Assembly (NCBI RefSeq): GCF_016907675.1
Contig: NZ_JAFBCJ010000001.1
Span: forward strand, 1,116,001 to 1,180,000
Length of the DNA: 64,000 nucleotides
Source: Geodermatophilus bullaregiensis
Lineage (GTDB): Bacteria > Actinomycetota > Actinomycetes > Mycobacteriales > Geodermatophilaceae
Direction: 5' to 3'
This document shows positions 39,511 through 47,836 of the stretch, piece by piece; position 1 is the stretch's first letter; each line of letters begins with the position of its first letter. The notes under the pieces are model-generated. The model worked only from the letters and a program-made list of their open reading frames with translations. It was not told where the DNA came from and made no database searches. A program made the translations under genes and the position numbers.

Positions 39511-40523
39511 GCGGCCCGCGTCCCGCCGCCGGCCGCCCCCGGGTGGCCGTCGTCCAGGAGCCGCCGGCCGTGCTGGACCTGACGGCAGGTGTCGCGCGTG
39601 CGGTCGCTGCCGTCGCCTCTGCCGCCGCCGACGGTGCGCAGCTGGTGGTCTTCCCCGAGACCTGGCTGACCGGCTACCCGGCATGGGTGTTCGGCCTGGC
39701 CGGCTGGGACGACGCGGGGGCCCGTCACTGGTACGGCCGCCTGCTGGCCCAGTGCCCGGCCGTCGACGGGCCCGAGCTGGACCCCCTGCGGGCCGCGGCC
39801 CGCCGGCACGGCGTGCTGGTGGCGATGGGCCTCAACGAGCGGTCCGGTGCCGCGGGCGGGTCCCTCTACAACTCGCTGCTGTACGTGGGCCGCGACGGCG
39901 CGACGCTCGGCGTCCACCGCAAGCTGGTCCCGACCCACACCGAGCGGATCGTGTGGGCGCCGTCCCCGGACGCCGCCGGCCTGCAGGTGCACAGCACGGA
40001 GGTCGGCCGGGTCGGCGGCCTGGTGTGCTGGGAGCACTGGCAGCCGGTGATCCGCCAGGCGCTGCACGCGCAGGACGAGCAGGTGCACCTCGCGCTGTGG
40101 CCGGACATGACCGAGATGCACGCCGTGGCGGCCCGGACCTACGCCTTCGAGGGCCGCTGCTTCGTCGTCTCCGCGGCCCAGTTCCTCACCGCCGACGACG
40201 TCCCCGGGGACCTCCGCGAGGCCTACCGGCTCGGCGTGGGCCCCGACACCCCCGCCACGGGGACCTGGTTCCCGGGCGGCAGCGCCGTGGCCGGGCCGGA
40301 CGGCTCCTGGCTGGCCGAGCCGCTCACCGGACCCGGGATCGTGCACGCCGAGCTGGACCTCGAGCTGACGACGGCCTTCAAGCACGACCTGGACGTGGCA
40401 GGCCACTCCAGCCGGGCGGACCTCTTCAGCCTCACCGTGGACCGCCGCCCCCGGGCGGCCGTCTCGTGGCGCCACGCCGACACCCCTGCGGACGTCGACG
40501 CACGGCGGACCGGGAACGGCTGA
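39507..40523 (+). CDS. Nitrilase
   Basis: A 338-residue carbon-nitrogen hydrolase of the true nitrilase branch. The catalytic residues are Glu51 in FPETWLTGYP, Lys139 in HRKLVPTHTER and Cys174 in GGLVCWEHWQP; the CWEHWQP signature is that of nitrilases rather than amidases. It converts a nitrile to a carboxylic acid and ammonia. It is translationally coupled (ATGA) to the NCS1 permease. The identity of the nitrile is unknown; cyano-substituted N-heterocycles would fit the carrier (inference). Confidence 0.9.
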   Translation: MSGPRPAAGRPRVAVVQEPPAVLDLTAGVARAVAAVASAAADGAQLVVFPETWLTGYPAWVFGLAGWDDAGARHWYGRLLAQCPAVDGPELDPLRAAARRHGVLVAMGLNERSGAAGGSLYNSLLYVGRDGATLGVHRKLVPTHTERIVWAPSPDAAGLQVHSTEVGRVGGLVCWEHWQPVIRQALHAQDEQVHLALWPDMTEMHAVAARTYAFEGRCFVVSAAQFLTADDVPGDLREAYRLGVGPDTPATGTWFPGGSAVAGPDGSWLAEPLTGPGIVHAELDLELTTAFKHDLDVAGHSSRADLFSLTVDRRPRAAVSWRHADTPADVDARRTGNG

Positions 40524-40556
40524 CCGGGACACCCCGCCCCGGCCGGCCGCCCCGGC

Positions 40557-43500
40557 TCAGCCCACGACCTCCACCAGCCGGCGCAGCTCGGCGGCCACCA
40601 CGCCCGCCCGCGCCAGGACGTCGTCGCGGGCGGACGCGGCCTGCTCGCGGACGGCGGTGAAGCGGGCCAGCGCGGTCGCGTGCCGCCGGGCGAAGGCGTC
40701 CGCGTCGCCGTCGGCGTCCCGCAGCAGCGCCGCCACCAGGGCCCACCGCAGCCGGTCGACCTCGTCGCGCAGCGCCGCGCGGGCGGCGACGCCCCAGTGC
40801 GAGATGCCCGCCTGCTCGGCGGTCCAGGCCTGCACCCGCGGCAGCTCCAACAGGCGCTCGAGCGCGGCGTCGGCCTCGACCACCCGGCCGGTGCCGATCC
40901 CCGCGGAGCGGGCCACGCCGGCCAGGTCCACCACGTCGGCCCGGCAGCCGAGGACGGCGACCCGCGCGGCGAGCTCCGCACCCGCGCCCGCGGCGGTCAG
41001 CTCGGCCCGCAGCGCGCGGGCGCGGTCACCGGCCGCACCCGGCCGGGCCAGCCACGTGTCCGGGTCGAGCTCGCCGGCCACCGCGGCCAGCGCGGGTGCC
41101 GCCGCGGTCAGCGCCGCGGGGTCGGGGTGGGCGCGCAGCAACCGGTCGGCCGCCCGCTCGGTGGCCGCCTGCAGCTCGGGCAGCGCCAGCCGCTCCACGG
41201 CCAGCGGCACCTCGTCCCCGGAGAGGCCGTCCACCCGCGCCCACAGCGGGTCGAGGTCGAGCACCCGGGTGGCCACGGTGTACGCGCGGGCCGCGACCGG
41301 CGTGGGGACGCCGTGGCGCTCCTCCAGGCGCAGCAGGAACCCCGGGCCCACGCGGTTGACCAGGTCGTTGGCCAGCTGCGTGGCGGTGATCTCCCGGGCC
41401 AGCGGGTGGGCGGCCACCCGGTCGGGCCAGCGCTCGCGCACCTCGCGGGGGAAGTAGGCCGCCAGCACCCCGGCCACCGACGGGTCGTCGGGCAGGTCGC
41501 TGCGCAGCAGCTCCTCGCGGACCAGGTTCTTCGAGTGCGCGAGCAGCACCGCGGCCTCGGGCCGGGTCAGCCCGGCCCCGGCCTGGCGCAGCCGCTCGAC
41601 CTCGGCCTCCGACGGCAGTCCCTCGAGGTCGCGGTCGAGGCCGTGCCGCTCGAGGTCGCCGATCAGCTGGGCGTGCCGGTCGAGCAGGAACGGCGCCTGG
41701 GCCGCGCACACCGACAGCGCCCGCGCCTGCAGCGCGTTGTCGGCCAGCACCGCCGCGGCCACCTCGTCCCCGACCGCGCGCAGCACCGCGTCGCGCTCGG
41801 CGCGGGGCACCCCCGAGAAGGCGATCTTGAGGTTGACCTCGCGGTCGGAGGTGTCCACGCCGGCGGAGTTGTCGATGAAGTCGGTGTTCAGCGCGACGCC
41901 GGCCCGCGCCGCGGCGATCCGGGCGCGCTGGGTCAGCCCCAGGTTGCCGCCCTCCCCCACCACCCGGCAGCGCAGCTCCCCGGCGGTCACGCGGACGGCG
42001 TCGTTGGCGCGGTCGCCGACCTGCGCGTCGGTCTCGTCGGCGGCGCGGACGTAGGTGCCGATGCCGCCGTTCCACAGCAGGTCGACCGGGGCCCGCAGCA
42101 CCGCCTGCACCAGCTCGGCCGGGGACAGCTCCTCGGCGTCCACACCGAGCCGGGCCCGCACCTGCGGGGACAGCGGCACGCACTTGGCGTCGCGGCGGTG
42201 CACGCCACCGCCCGGGGACAGCGCCGAGCGGTCGTAGTCGTCCCACGACGAGCCCGGCAGCGCGAACAGCCGGCGGCGCTCGGCCGCCGACCGGACCGGG
42301 TCGGGGTCCGGGTCGAGGAAGACGTGCCGGTGGTCGAAGGCGGCGAGCAGCCGCAGCTCGTCCGACAGCAGCACCCCGTTGCCGAAGACGTCGCCGGACA
42401 TGTCACCGATCCCGACCGCCGTCAGCGGCCCGTCGGGGTCGGCGCCGAGCTCGCGCAGGTGGCGGCGCACCGACACCCACGCGCCGCGGGCGGTGATGCC
42501 CATGGCCTTGTGGTCGTAGCCGCTGGAGCCACCGCTGGCGAAGGCGTCGCCCAGCCAGAAGCCGCGGCGCTCGGCGACCTCGTTGGCCAGGTCGGAGAAG
42601 GTCGCCGTCCCCTTGTCGGCCGCGACCACGAGGTAGGGGTCGGGCCCGTCGTGCACCACGGTGCGGGCCGGGTGCACGACGCGGTCGCCGTCGCGGTCGT
42701 CGGTGACGTCCAGCAGCGCGTCGACGAAGGTCCGGTAGGCGCCGGCCACCCGCTCCTGCACCGCCGCGCGGTCCAGGCCGCGCAGGTCGCCGCGGACGAC
42801 GAAGGCGCCCTTGGCCCCGGCCGGCACGATGACCGCGTTCTTGACCATCTGCGCCTTGACCAGGCCGAGCACCTCGGTGCGGAAGTCCTCGGGGCGCTCC
42901 GACCAGCGCAGCCCGCCGCGGGCCACGAGGGCACCGCGCAGGTGCAGCCCCTCCGTGCCCGGCGAGCAGACGAACGTCTCCACCGCCGGGCGCGGCGCGG
43001 GCAGCAGGTCCAGGTGCGCGGAGGCGATCTTCAGCGCCAGGGCCGGCCGCGGCGCCCCGGCGCCGTCGACCTGGTAGCGGTTGGTGCGCACGACGGCGGC
43101 GAGCACGTCGCGCAGGCCGCGCAGGATGCGGTCCTGGTCCAGGCTCGTCGTGCGGGTCAGCAGCTCGGCCAGGTGCGCGGCGGCCGAGGCCGCGGCCGCG
43201 GGATCGGCGGCGTCCGGGTCGTGCCGGGCGGCGAAGTGCGCCAGCAGCGCGCGGGCGAACCCCGGCGCCGCGAGCACCGTCTCCTCGACGTAGCCGCGGG
43301 ACAGGCCCAGCCCCACCTGCGCCAGGTAGCGGCAGGCGGCGCGCAGCACGGCGACGTCCCCGACCGGCAGGCCGGCGCCGACGGTCAGGCGGGACAGGCC
43401 GTCGAGCTCGGTCTCCCCCGCCCAGGCGGAGGCCAGGGCCTGCTCCAGCCGGGGCAGCGCCGTCGCCGGCGCCGTCCCGGGTGGGAGGAGCAGCTCCAGC

Positions 43501-43703
43501 CGGGTGGCCGGCGCGCCGTCGTCCCCGGGGACGGCGGCGGCGTCGGCCACCCGCACGCCGAGCCGGTCGAAGACGGGCACGACGTCGGCCAGCAGCGGAC
43601 GGGCCGCCGGCCAGGTGACCAGGCCGCCGACCCGGCCGTCGCCGGCCGGGCCCTCCGGACGCAGGGTCAGCCGGCGGCGCGCGCCGGCGGCCGGGGCGCT
43701 CAC
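40557..43703 (-). CDS. NAD-specific glutamate dehydrogenase, large type with shortened N-terminus
   Basis: Deaminates glutamate to 2-oxoglutarate. The 1048 residues match the catalytic and C-terminal regions of the 180-kDa bacterial enzymes: SERPEDFRTEVLGLVKAQMVKNAVIVP, DKGTATFSDLANE, SGGSSGYDHKAMGIT, GIGDMSGDVFGNGVL and VGEGGNLGLTQ. Those enzymes have about 1600 residues, so some 550 N-terminal residues (ACT-like regulatory domains) are missing. The GTG start 43703 overlaps the gabT stop (GTGA), and the frame upstream lies inside gabT and is not coding. The pairing with GabT lets it regenerate 2-oxoglutarate. Confidence 0.9.
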   Translation of the reverse strand: MSAPAAGARRRLTLRPEGPAGDGRVGGLVTWPAARPLLADVVPVFDRLGVRVADAAAVPGDDGAPATRLELLLPPGTAPATALPRLEQALASAWAGETELDGLSRLTVGAGLPVGDVAVLRAACRYLAQVGLGLSRGYVEETVLAAPGFARALLAHFAARHDPDAADPAAAASAAAHLAELLTRTTSLDQDRILRGLRDVLAAVVRTNRYQVDGAGAPRPALALKIASAHLDLLPAPRPAVETFVCSPGTEGLHLRGALVARGGLRWSERPEDFRTEVLGLVKAQMVKNAVIVPAGAKGAFVVRGDLRGLDRAAVQERVAGAYRTFVDALLDVTDDRDGDRVVHPARTVVHDGPDPYLVVAADKGTATFSDLANEVAERRGFWLGDAFASGGSSGYDHKAMGITARGAWVSVRRHLRELGADPDGPLTAVGIGDMSGDVFGNGVLLSDELRLLAAFDHRHVFLDPDPDPVRSAAERRRLFALPGSSWDDYDRSALSPGGGVHRRDAKCVPLSPQVRARLGVDAEELSPAELVQAVLRAPVDLLWNGGIGTYVRAADETDAQVGDRANDAVRVTAGELRCRVVGEGGNLGLTQRARIAAARAGVALNTDFIDNSAGVDTSDREVNLKIAFSGVPRAERDAVLRAVGDEVAAAVLADNALQARALSVCAAQAPFLLDRHAQLIGDLERHGLDRDLEGLPSEAEVERLRQAGAGLTRPEAAVLLAHSKNLVREELLRSDLPDDPSVAGVLAAYFPREVRERWPDRVAAHPLAREITATQLANDLVNRVGPGFLLRLEERHGVPTPVAARAYTVATRVLDLDPLWARVDGLSGDEVPLAVERLALPELQAATERAADRLLRAHPDPAALTAAAPALAAVAGELDPDTWLARPGAAGDRARALRAELTAAGAGAELAARVAVLGCRADVVDLAGVARSAGIGTGRVVEADAALERLLELPRVQAWTAEQAGISHWGVAARAALRDEVDRLRWALVAALLRDADGDADAFARRHATALARFTAVREQAASARDDVLARAGVVAAELRRLVEVVG

Positions 43704-45055
43704 TTCCCGGCGTGCGCGTCGAAGACGGCGTCGAGGACGTCGAGCCCCTCGGTGAGCAGGTCCTGCCCGATGACCAGCGGGGGCAGGAAGCGCAGCACGT
43801 TGCTGTGCGTGCCGGCGGTCAGCGTGATGACGCCCTCGGCGTGGCAGGCCTTGGAGATCGCGTTGGTCAGCGCGGCGTCGGGCTTCGTCGTGCCCGGCTC
43901 GACCAGCTCGACGGCCAGCATCGCGCCGCGGCCGCGGACGTCGCCGACCACGCCGGTGCGCTCGGCCAGCGCGTGCAGCCGCGGCAGCATGGTCGCCTCG
44001 ATGGCGCGCGCGGCGGCGTTGAGGTCGTGCTCGCGCATGGTGCGGATCGTGGCCAGCGCGGCGGCGCAGGCCACGGGGTTGCCGCCGTAGGTGCCGCCCA
44101 GGCCGCCGGTGTGGACGGCGTCCATCAGCTCGGCCCGGCCGGTCACCCCGGCCAGCGGCATCCCGCCGGCGATGCCCTTGGCGGTGGCGATCAGGTCGGG
44201 GACGACCTGCTCGTGCTCGGAGGCGAACCAGGCGCCGGTGCGGCAGAAGCCGGTCTGCACCTCGTCGGCGATGAACACCGCACCGGAGCGGCGGCACCAG
44301 TCGGTCAGGGCCGGGAGGAAGCCCGGCGCCGGGACGACGAAGCCGCCCTCGCCCTGGATCGGCTCGATGAGCACCGCGGCGACGTTGGCCGCGCCGATCT
44401 GGGTCTCGATCAGGTCGAACGCCCGCGCGGCGGCCTGCTCGCCGGTCATGCCGGCCTCGTCGCGGAACGGGTAGGACATCGGGACCCGGTACACCTCGCC
44501 GGCGAAGGGCCCGAAGCCGTGCTTGTACGGCATGTTCTTCGCCGTCAGCGCCATCGTGAGGTTGGTGCGGCCGTGGTAGGCGTGGTCGAAGACGACGACA
44601 GCCGATCGGCCGGTGGCCACCCGCGCGACCTTGACCGCGTTCTCCACGGCCTCCGCGCCGGTGTTGAACAGCGCCGAGCGCTTCTCGTGGTCGCCGGGGG
44701 TCAGCCGGTTGAGCTCCTCGGCGACGGCGACGTAGCCCTCGTAGGGCCCGACCATGAAACAGGTGTGGGTGAAGGCGGCGACCTGCGCCTGGACGGCGGC
44801 CACCACCTCGGGCGAGGCGTGGCCGACGTTGGTGACCGCGATGCCCGAGCCGAGGTCGATGAAGGAGTTGCCGTCGACGTCGACGACCACGCCGCCGGAC
44901 CCGCGCTCGACGTACACCGGCAGGACGCTGCCGACGGCGGAGGTGACCGCCCCGGCACGGCGGGCGGCCAGCTCGCGCGAGCGCGGTCCGGGCAGCTCGG
45001 TGACCAGGCGCCGCTCCTGGGCGACGGTGTCGGGTCCGGTGAGCAGGTCGGTCAT
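43700..45055 (-). CDS. gabT: 4-aminobutyrate (GABA)/5-aminovalerate aminotransferase
   Basis: PLP aminotransferase of class III that moves the amino group of GABA to 2-oxoglutarate, giving succinate semialdehyde and glutamate. The 451 residues include NTGAEAVENAVKVAR, GEGGFVVP, the aspartate of ADEVQTGF (264) and PLP lysine Lys293 in TAKGIAGGMPL, all as in GabT. ATG 45055 follows GAGGAGA. It is translationally coupled to the glutamate dehydrogenase gene and divergent from a PucR regulator. It could also take 5-aminovalerate if the 28-kb cluster degrades lysine. Confidence 0.93.
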   Translation of the reverse strand: MTDLLTGPDTVAQERRLVTELPGPRSRELAARRAGAVTSAVGSVLPVYVERGSGGVVVDVDGNSFIDLGSGIAVTNVGHASPEVVAAVQAQVAAFTHTCFMVGPYEGYVAVAEELNRLTPGDHEKRSALFNTGAEAVENAVKVARVATGRSAVVVFDHAYHGRTNLTMALTAKNMPYKHGFGPFAGEVYRVPMSYPFRDEAGMTGEQAAARAFDLIETQIGAANVAAVLIEPIQGEGGFVVPAPGFLPALTDWCRRSGAVFIADEVQTGFCRTGAWFASEHEQVVPDLIATAKGIAGGMPLAGVTGRAELMDAVHTGGLGGTYGGNPVACAAALATIRTMREHDLNAAARAIEATMLPRLHALAERTGVVGDVRGRGAMLAVELVEPGTTKPDAALTNAISKACHAEGVITLTAGTHSNVLRFLPPLVIGQDLLTEGLDVLDAVFDAHAGK

Positions 45056-45131
45056 CACGGTCTCCTCGTGCGCAGGCGTCCCCCGACGGGGGAGGTTCCG
45101 GTGTCCAGGGTGGGTGGCGCACGTCTCTCCC

Positions 45132-45152
45132 GGTACCGTCCGAAACGGCACC
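45132..45152. promoter_or_regulatory. Inverted repeat in the gabT/pucR divergent promoter
   Basis: GGTACCGT (45132-45139) and ACGGCACC (45145-45152) form an 8-bp dyad with one mismatch and 5-bp spacing, centred between the two divergent genes. It is a candidate operator of the adjacent PucR-family protein. Confidence 0.4.
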
Positions 45153-45199
45153 CTCGGGTCGTCCGGGTGTCCACATCGTCGAGTCGAGAGGTGGTCGCC

Positions 45200-46714
45200 G
45201 TGCCGGTCACCGTCGCGACCCTGCTGGGCACCGCGCCGCTCGGGTTGACGCTGCACACCCGCGGTGCGGCGGTCGACCGCGCCGTCTCCTGGGTGCACGT
45301 CAGCGAGCTGGCCGACCCGACGCCGTTCCTCGAGGGCGGGGAGCTGCTGCTGACCACGGGCCTGGCACTCGCGTCCGGCGGTGCCGACGTCGCCGACTAC
45401 GTCCGCCGGCTGGCGGAGGCCGGCGTGGTGGGCCTCGGGCTGGGCACGGGCCTGAGCCACGCGCAGGTGCCCGCCGACCTGGTGGCCGCGGCCGACGCGC
45501 ACGGGCTGGCCGTCCTGGAGGTGCCCCGGCAGACCCCGTTCATCGCGCTGTCGCGGGCGGTGTCCAGCGCGCTCGCGGCCGAGGAGTACGCGGCGGTCAC
45601 CCGGACGTCGACGGTGCAGCGGGAGCTGACCCGCGCCGCCGTGGCGCCCGGCGCTCCCGGCACCGTGGTCGACCGGCTGGCCCGGCACCTCGGTGGCTGG
45701 GCCCTGCTGGTCGACGCCACCGGGACGCCGCTGGAGGCCGCGCCGCCGTCCGCCCGGGGACGCGCCGGCGACCTGACCGCGGCGGTCGACCGGCTGCGCA
45801 CGACCCGGCCCCCGGCCGGCGCCGCACTCACCCAGCCCGGCGAGACGGTGCTGCTGCAGTCGCTGGGCACCGGATCCCGGGTCCGCGGGTTCCTCGCCGT
45901 CGGGCGGCCGGGACCGTTCCCGGCGGGCGACCGGCACGTGGTCAACGCCGCCGCGCTGCTGCTCACGCTGCGGCTGGAGCAGTCCCGCGCGCTCGACAGC
46001 GGCACCGCGGCGCTGCGGGCGGCCATCCTGCGGCTGCTGCTCGCCAGTCAGACCGCCGCGGTCGGCCCGGTGGTCGAGGCGCTCGGCGAGCGGCTGCCGG
46101 CCGAGCCGGTGCTCGCGCTGGCGGTGCTGGGCAGCGTCGAGCAGCGCGCCGCCGCGGTCGACGTGGCCGCCGACGCCGCCGCCCACGCCGGCGAGCCGGT
46201 GCTCTCGGCCGGTCTCGACGACGCCCTCGTCGTCCTCGTGCCGGCCGACGGCCCGCTGGCCGCGCAGCTGGCCGTCCTCCCCGAGCGGGTGCCCGGCGCC
46301 GTCGTCGGCACCGCGCCGCCGGTGCCCTGGGACCGGCTGGCCGACGGCGTGCGCCAGGCCCGGCAGGCGGCCGGGCACGGCCGGACCGCCGGGCGGGCGG
46401 TCACCGCGTTCGCCGACCTGGCCGGCCGCGGGCTGGCCGGTCTGCTGGACCCGGCGGCCACCACCGCCTTCGCCGAGGCGGCGCTCGCGCCGCTGGTCGC
46501 CGCCGACCGGGCCGGCCCCGGCGACCTGGTCGAGTCACTGCGGGTGTGGCTCGCCGCGCACGGCCAGTGGGAGCCGGCCGCGGCCCGCCTCGGCGTGCAC
46601 CGGCACACGCTGCGCAAGCGCATCCGGCGCGCCGAGGAGCTGCTCGACCGCGACCTCGACTCCCCCGGCGTGCGCGCCGAGCTCTGGCTCGCCCTCCACC
46701 CGCCCACCGGCTGA
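45200..46714 (+). CDS. PucR-family transcriptional regulator (gabT locus)
   Basis: A 504-residue regulator: N-terminal PucR domain (SWVHVSELADPTPFLEGGEL), a variable middle, and a C-terminal helix-turn-helix (LGVHRHTLRKRIRRAEELL). I take GTG 45200, with GAGAGG upstream; GTG 45191 is an alternative and the long upstream frame is antisense to gabT. Related proteins activate GABA catabolic genes in actinomycetes (GabR-type, by recollection). It diverges from gabT. Confidence 0.88.
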   Translation: MPVTVATLLGTAPLGLTLHTRGAAVDRAVSWVHVSELADPTPFLEGGELLLTTGLALASGGADVADYVRRLAEAGVVGLGLGTGLSHAQVPADLVAAADAHGLAVLEVPRQTPFIALSRAVSSALAAEEYAAVTRTSTVQRELTRAAVAPGAPGTVVDRLARHLGGWALLVDATGTPLEAAPPSARGRAGDLTAAVDRLRTTRPPAGAALTQPGETVLLQSLGTGSRVRGFLAVGRPGPFPAGDRHVVNAAALLLTLRLEQSRALDSGTAALRAAILRLLLASQTAAVGPVVEALGERLPAEPVLALAVLGSVEQRAAAVDVAADAAAHAGEPVLSAGLDDALVVLVPADGPLAAQLAVLPERVPGAVVGTAPPVPWDRLADGVRQARQAAGHGRTAGRAVTAFADLAGRGLAGLLDPAATTAFAEAALAPLVAADRAGPGDLVESLRVWLAAHGQWEPAAARLGVHRHTLRKRIRRAEELLDRDLDSPGVRAELWLALHPPTG

Positions 46715-46716
46715 AC

Positions 46717-46761
46717 GGGCATCTCCGCGGACGTGCACCGTGCACGTCCGCGGAGATGCCC
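46717..46761. terminator. Perfect 22-bp palindromic terminator
   Basis: Arms 46717-46738 and 46740-46761 are exact complements around a single base. It lies 3 bp after the PucR stop and 28 bp from the convergent LLM gene stop, so it would stop transcription from both sides. Confidence 0.85.
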
Positions 46762-46789
46762 CACCCTGCGCGTGTCGTACGCGCGCCGC

Positions 46790-47836
46790 TCAGGCGAACG
46801 CGGGCATGACCTCGTCGTGCAGCAGGCGCAGCTGCTCCTCCACCGTGGCGACGCCGGCCAGCTCGCGGCCGGTGAAGGCCTTGACCATGGAGGCGTCGGT
46901 GATGGCGGCGATGAGGTGGTTGACGCCGGCCGGCTCGATCTCCTTGATCTTCGCCGTCACCTCCTCGGGCGTGCCGGAGAACGACAGCTTGTCGGCGAGC
47001 TCCGGGCTGGTCAGCTCGATGCCCTTGGCGAGGTCCCCGCCGGCGATCGCGTCGACGATCGGCGTGAGGTCGTCGGGGTCCACGCCGTTGCGCTCGAGCT
47101 GCTCGGCCGGCATCGACGAGGCGTAGATGCCCACCATGCTGCGGGCGGCGTCCTTGGCCGCCGCGGAGTCCCGGCCGACGGAGAGGACGACCCACGCGCC
47201 GAAGTCCAGCGACGTCCAGTCCTTGCCGGCCCGCTCGGCGCCGATCCGCAGGTGCTCGGCGGCGTACTCGTAGGCCTCGCGGGTGTAGCTCAGCGCGTGG
47301 TGGCAGCCGGCGGAGTGCTCGGCGGCGGCCTCGAACGACTTCGGCCCCCGCATCGCGCCCATCTTCACCGGCACCCGCTCCTGCACCGGCCGGGCGAAGG
47401 TGAACAGGCCGTCGTAGCGGAAGAACTCGCCGTCGAAGGTGATCGCACCGTCGTCGAGGAACGTCCGCAGCACGTGCACGCCCTCGACGACCCGCGACAG
47501 CGGCCGGGTCTTCGTCCAGTCCAGCTTGTACTGCGCGAGCAGGCCGAAGTTGCCGCTGGAGAGCACCACCTCCGCCCGCCCCCCGGTCAGCTCGTCCAGC
47601 GTGGCGGCGGCCTGCCCGATCAGCGTGGGCTCGCGCAGGGTGACCGCCGAGACGCTCGGGCCCATGCGCACCCGGGAGGTCCGGGCGGCCGCGGCGGCGA
47701 ACAGCAGCCAGAGGTCCTTGTGCCAGGTCTCGTCGGCCGCGTACACCGCGTGGAAGCCGAGCTCGTCGGCCAGCTCGATCGCCCGCAGCGACTCCTCGAG
47801 GGGGTAGTCGGGGAGCATGGCGTAGCTGAACTTCAT
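46790..47836 (-). CDS. LLM-class flavin-dependent oxidoreductase (probably F420)
   Basis: A 348-residue TIM-barrel enzyme of the luciferase-like monooxygenase superfamily, most like F420-dependent methylene-H4MPT-reductase types: YAMLPDYPLEESLRAIELADELGF at the start, VRMGPSVSAVTLREP, and SSGNFGLLAQYKLDW. It reduces or oxidises an unknown substrate with F420H2 or FMN. ATG 47836 follows GAGGAGA and overlaps the permease stop (ATGA). Translational coupling to a carrier suggests that the imported compound is its substrate. Confidence 0.87.
   Translation of the reverse strand: MKFSYAMLPDYPLEESLRAIELADELGFHAVYAADETWHKDLWLLFAAAAARTSRVRMGPSVSAVTLREPTLIGQAAATLDELTGGRAEVVLSSGNFGLLAQYKLDWTKTRPLSRVVEGVHVLRTFLDDGAITFDGEFFRYDGLFTFARPVQERVPVKMGAMRGPKSFEAAAEHSAGCHHALSYTREAYEYAAEHLRIGAERAGKDWTSLDFGAWVVLSVGRDSAAAKDAARSMVGIYASSMPAEQLERNGVDPDDLTPIVDAIAGGDLAKGIELTSPELADKLSFSGTPEEVTAKIKEIEPAGVNHLIAAITDASMVKAFTGRELAGVATVEEQLRLLHDEVMPAFA

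Noticed and set aside
43704-45176. A longer glutamate dehydrogenase reaching to 45176
   Set aside because: The frame continues upstream but inside gabT and reads as Arg-rich shadow; the GTGA overlap at 43703 is the natural start. A frameshift restoring the N-terminal domain was considered, but gabT fills that space completely.
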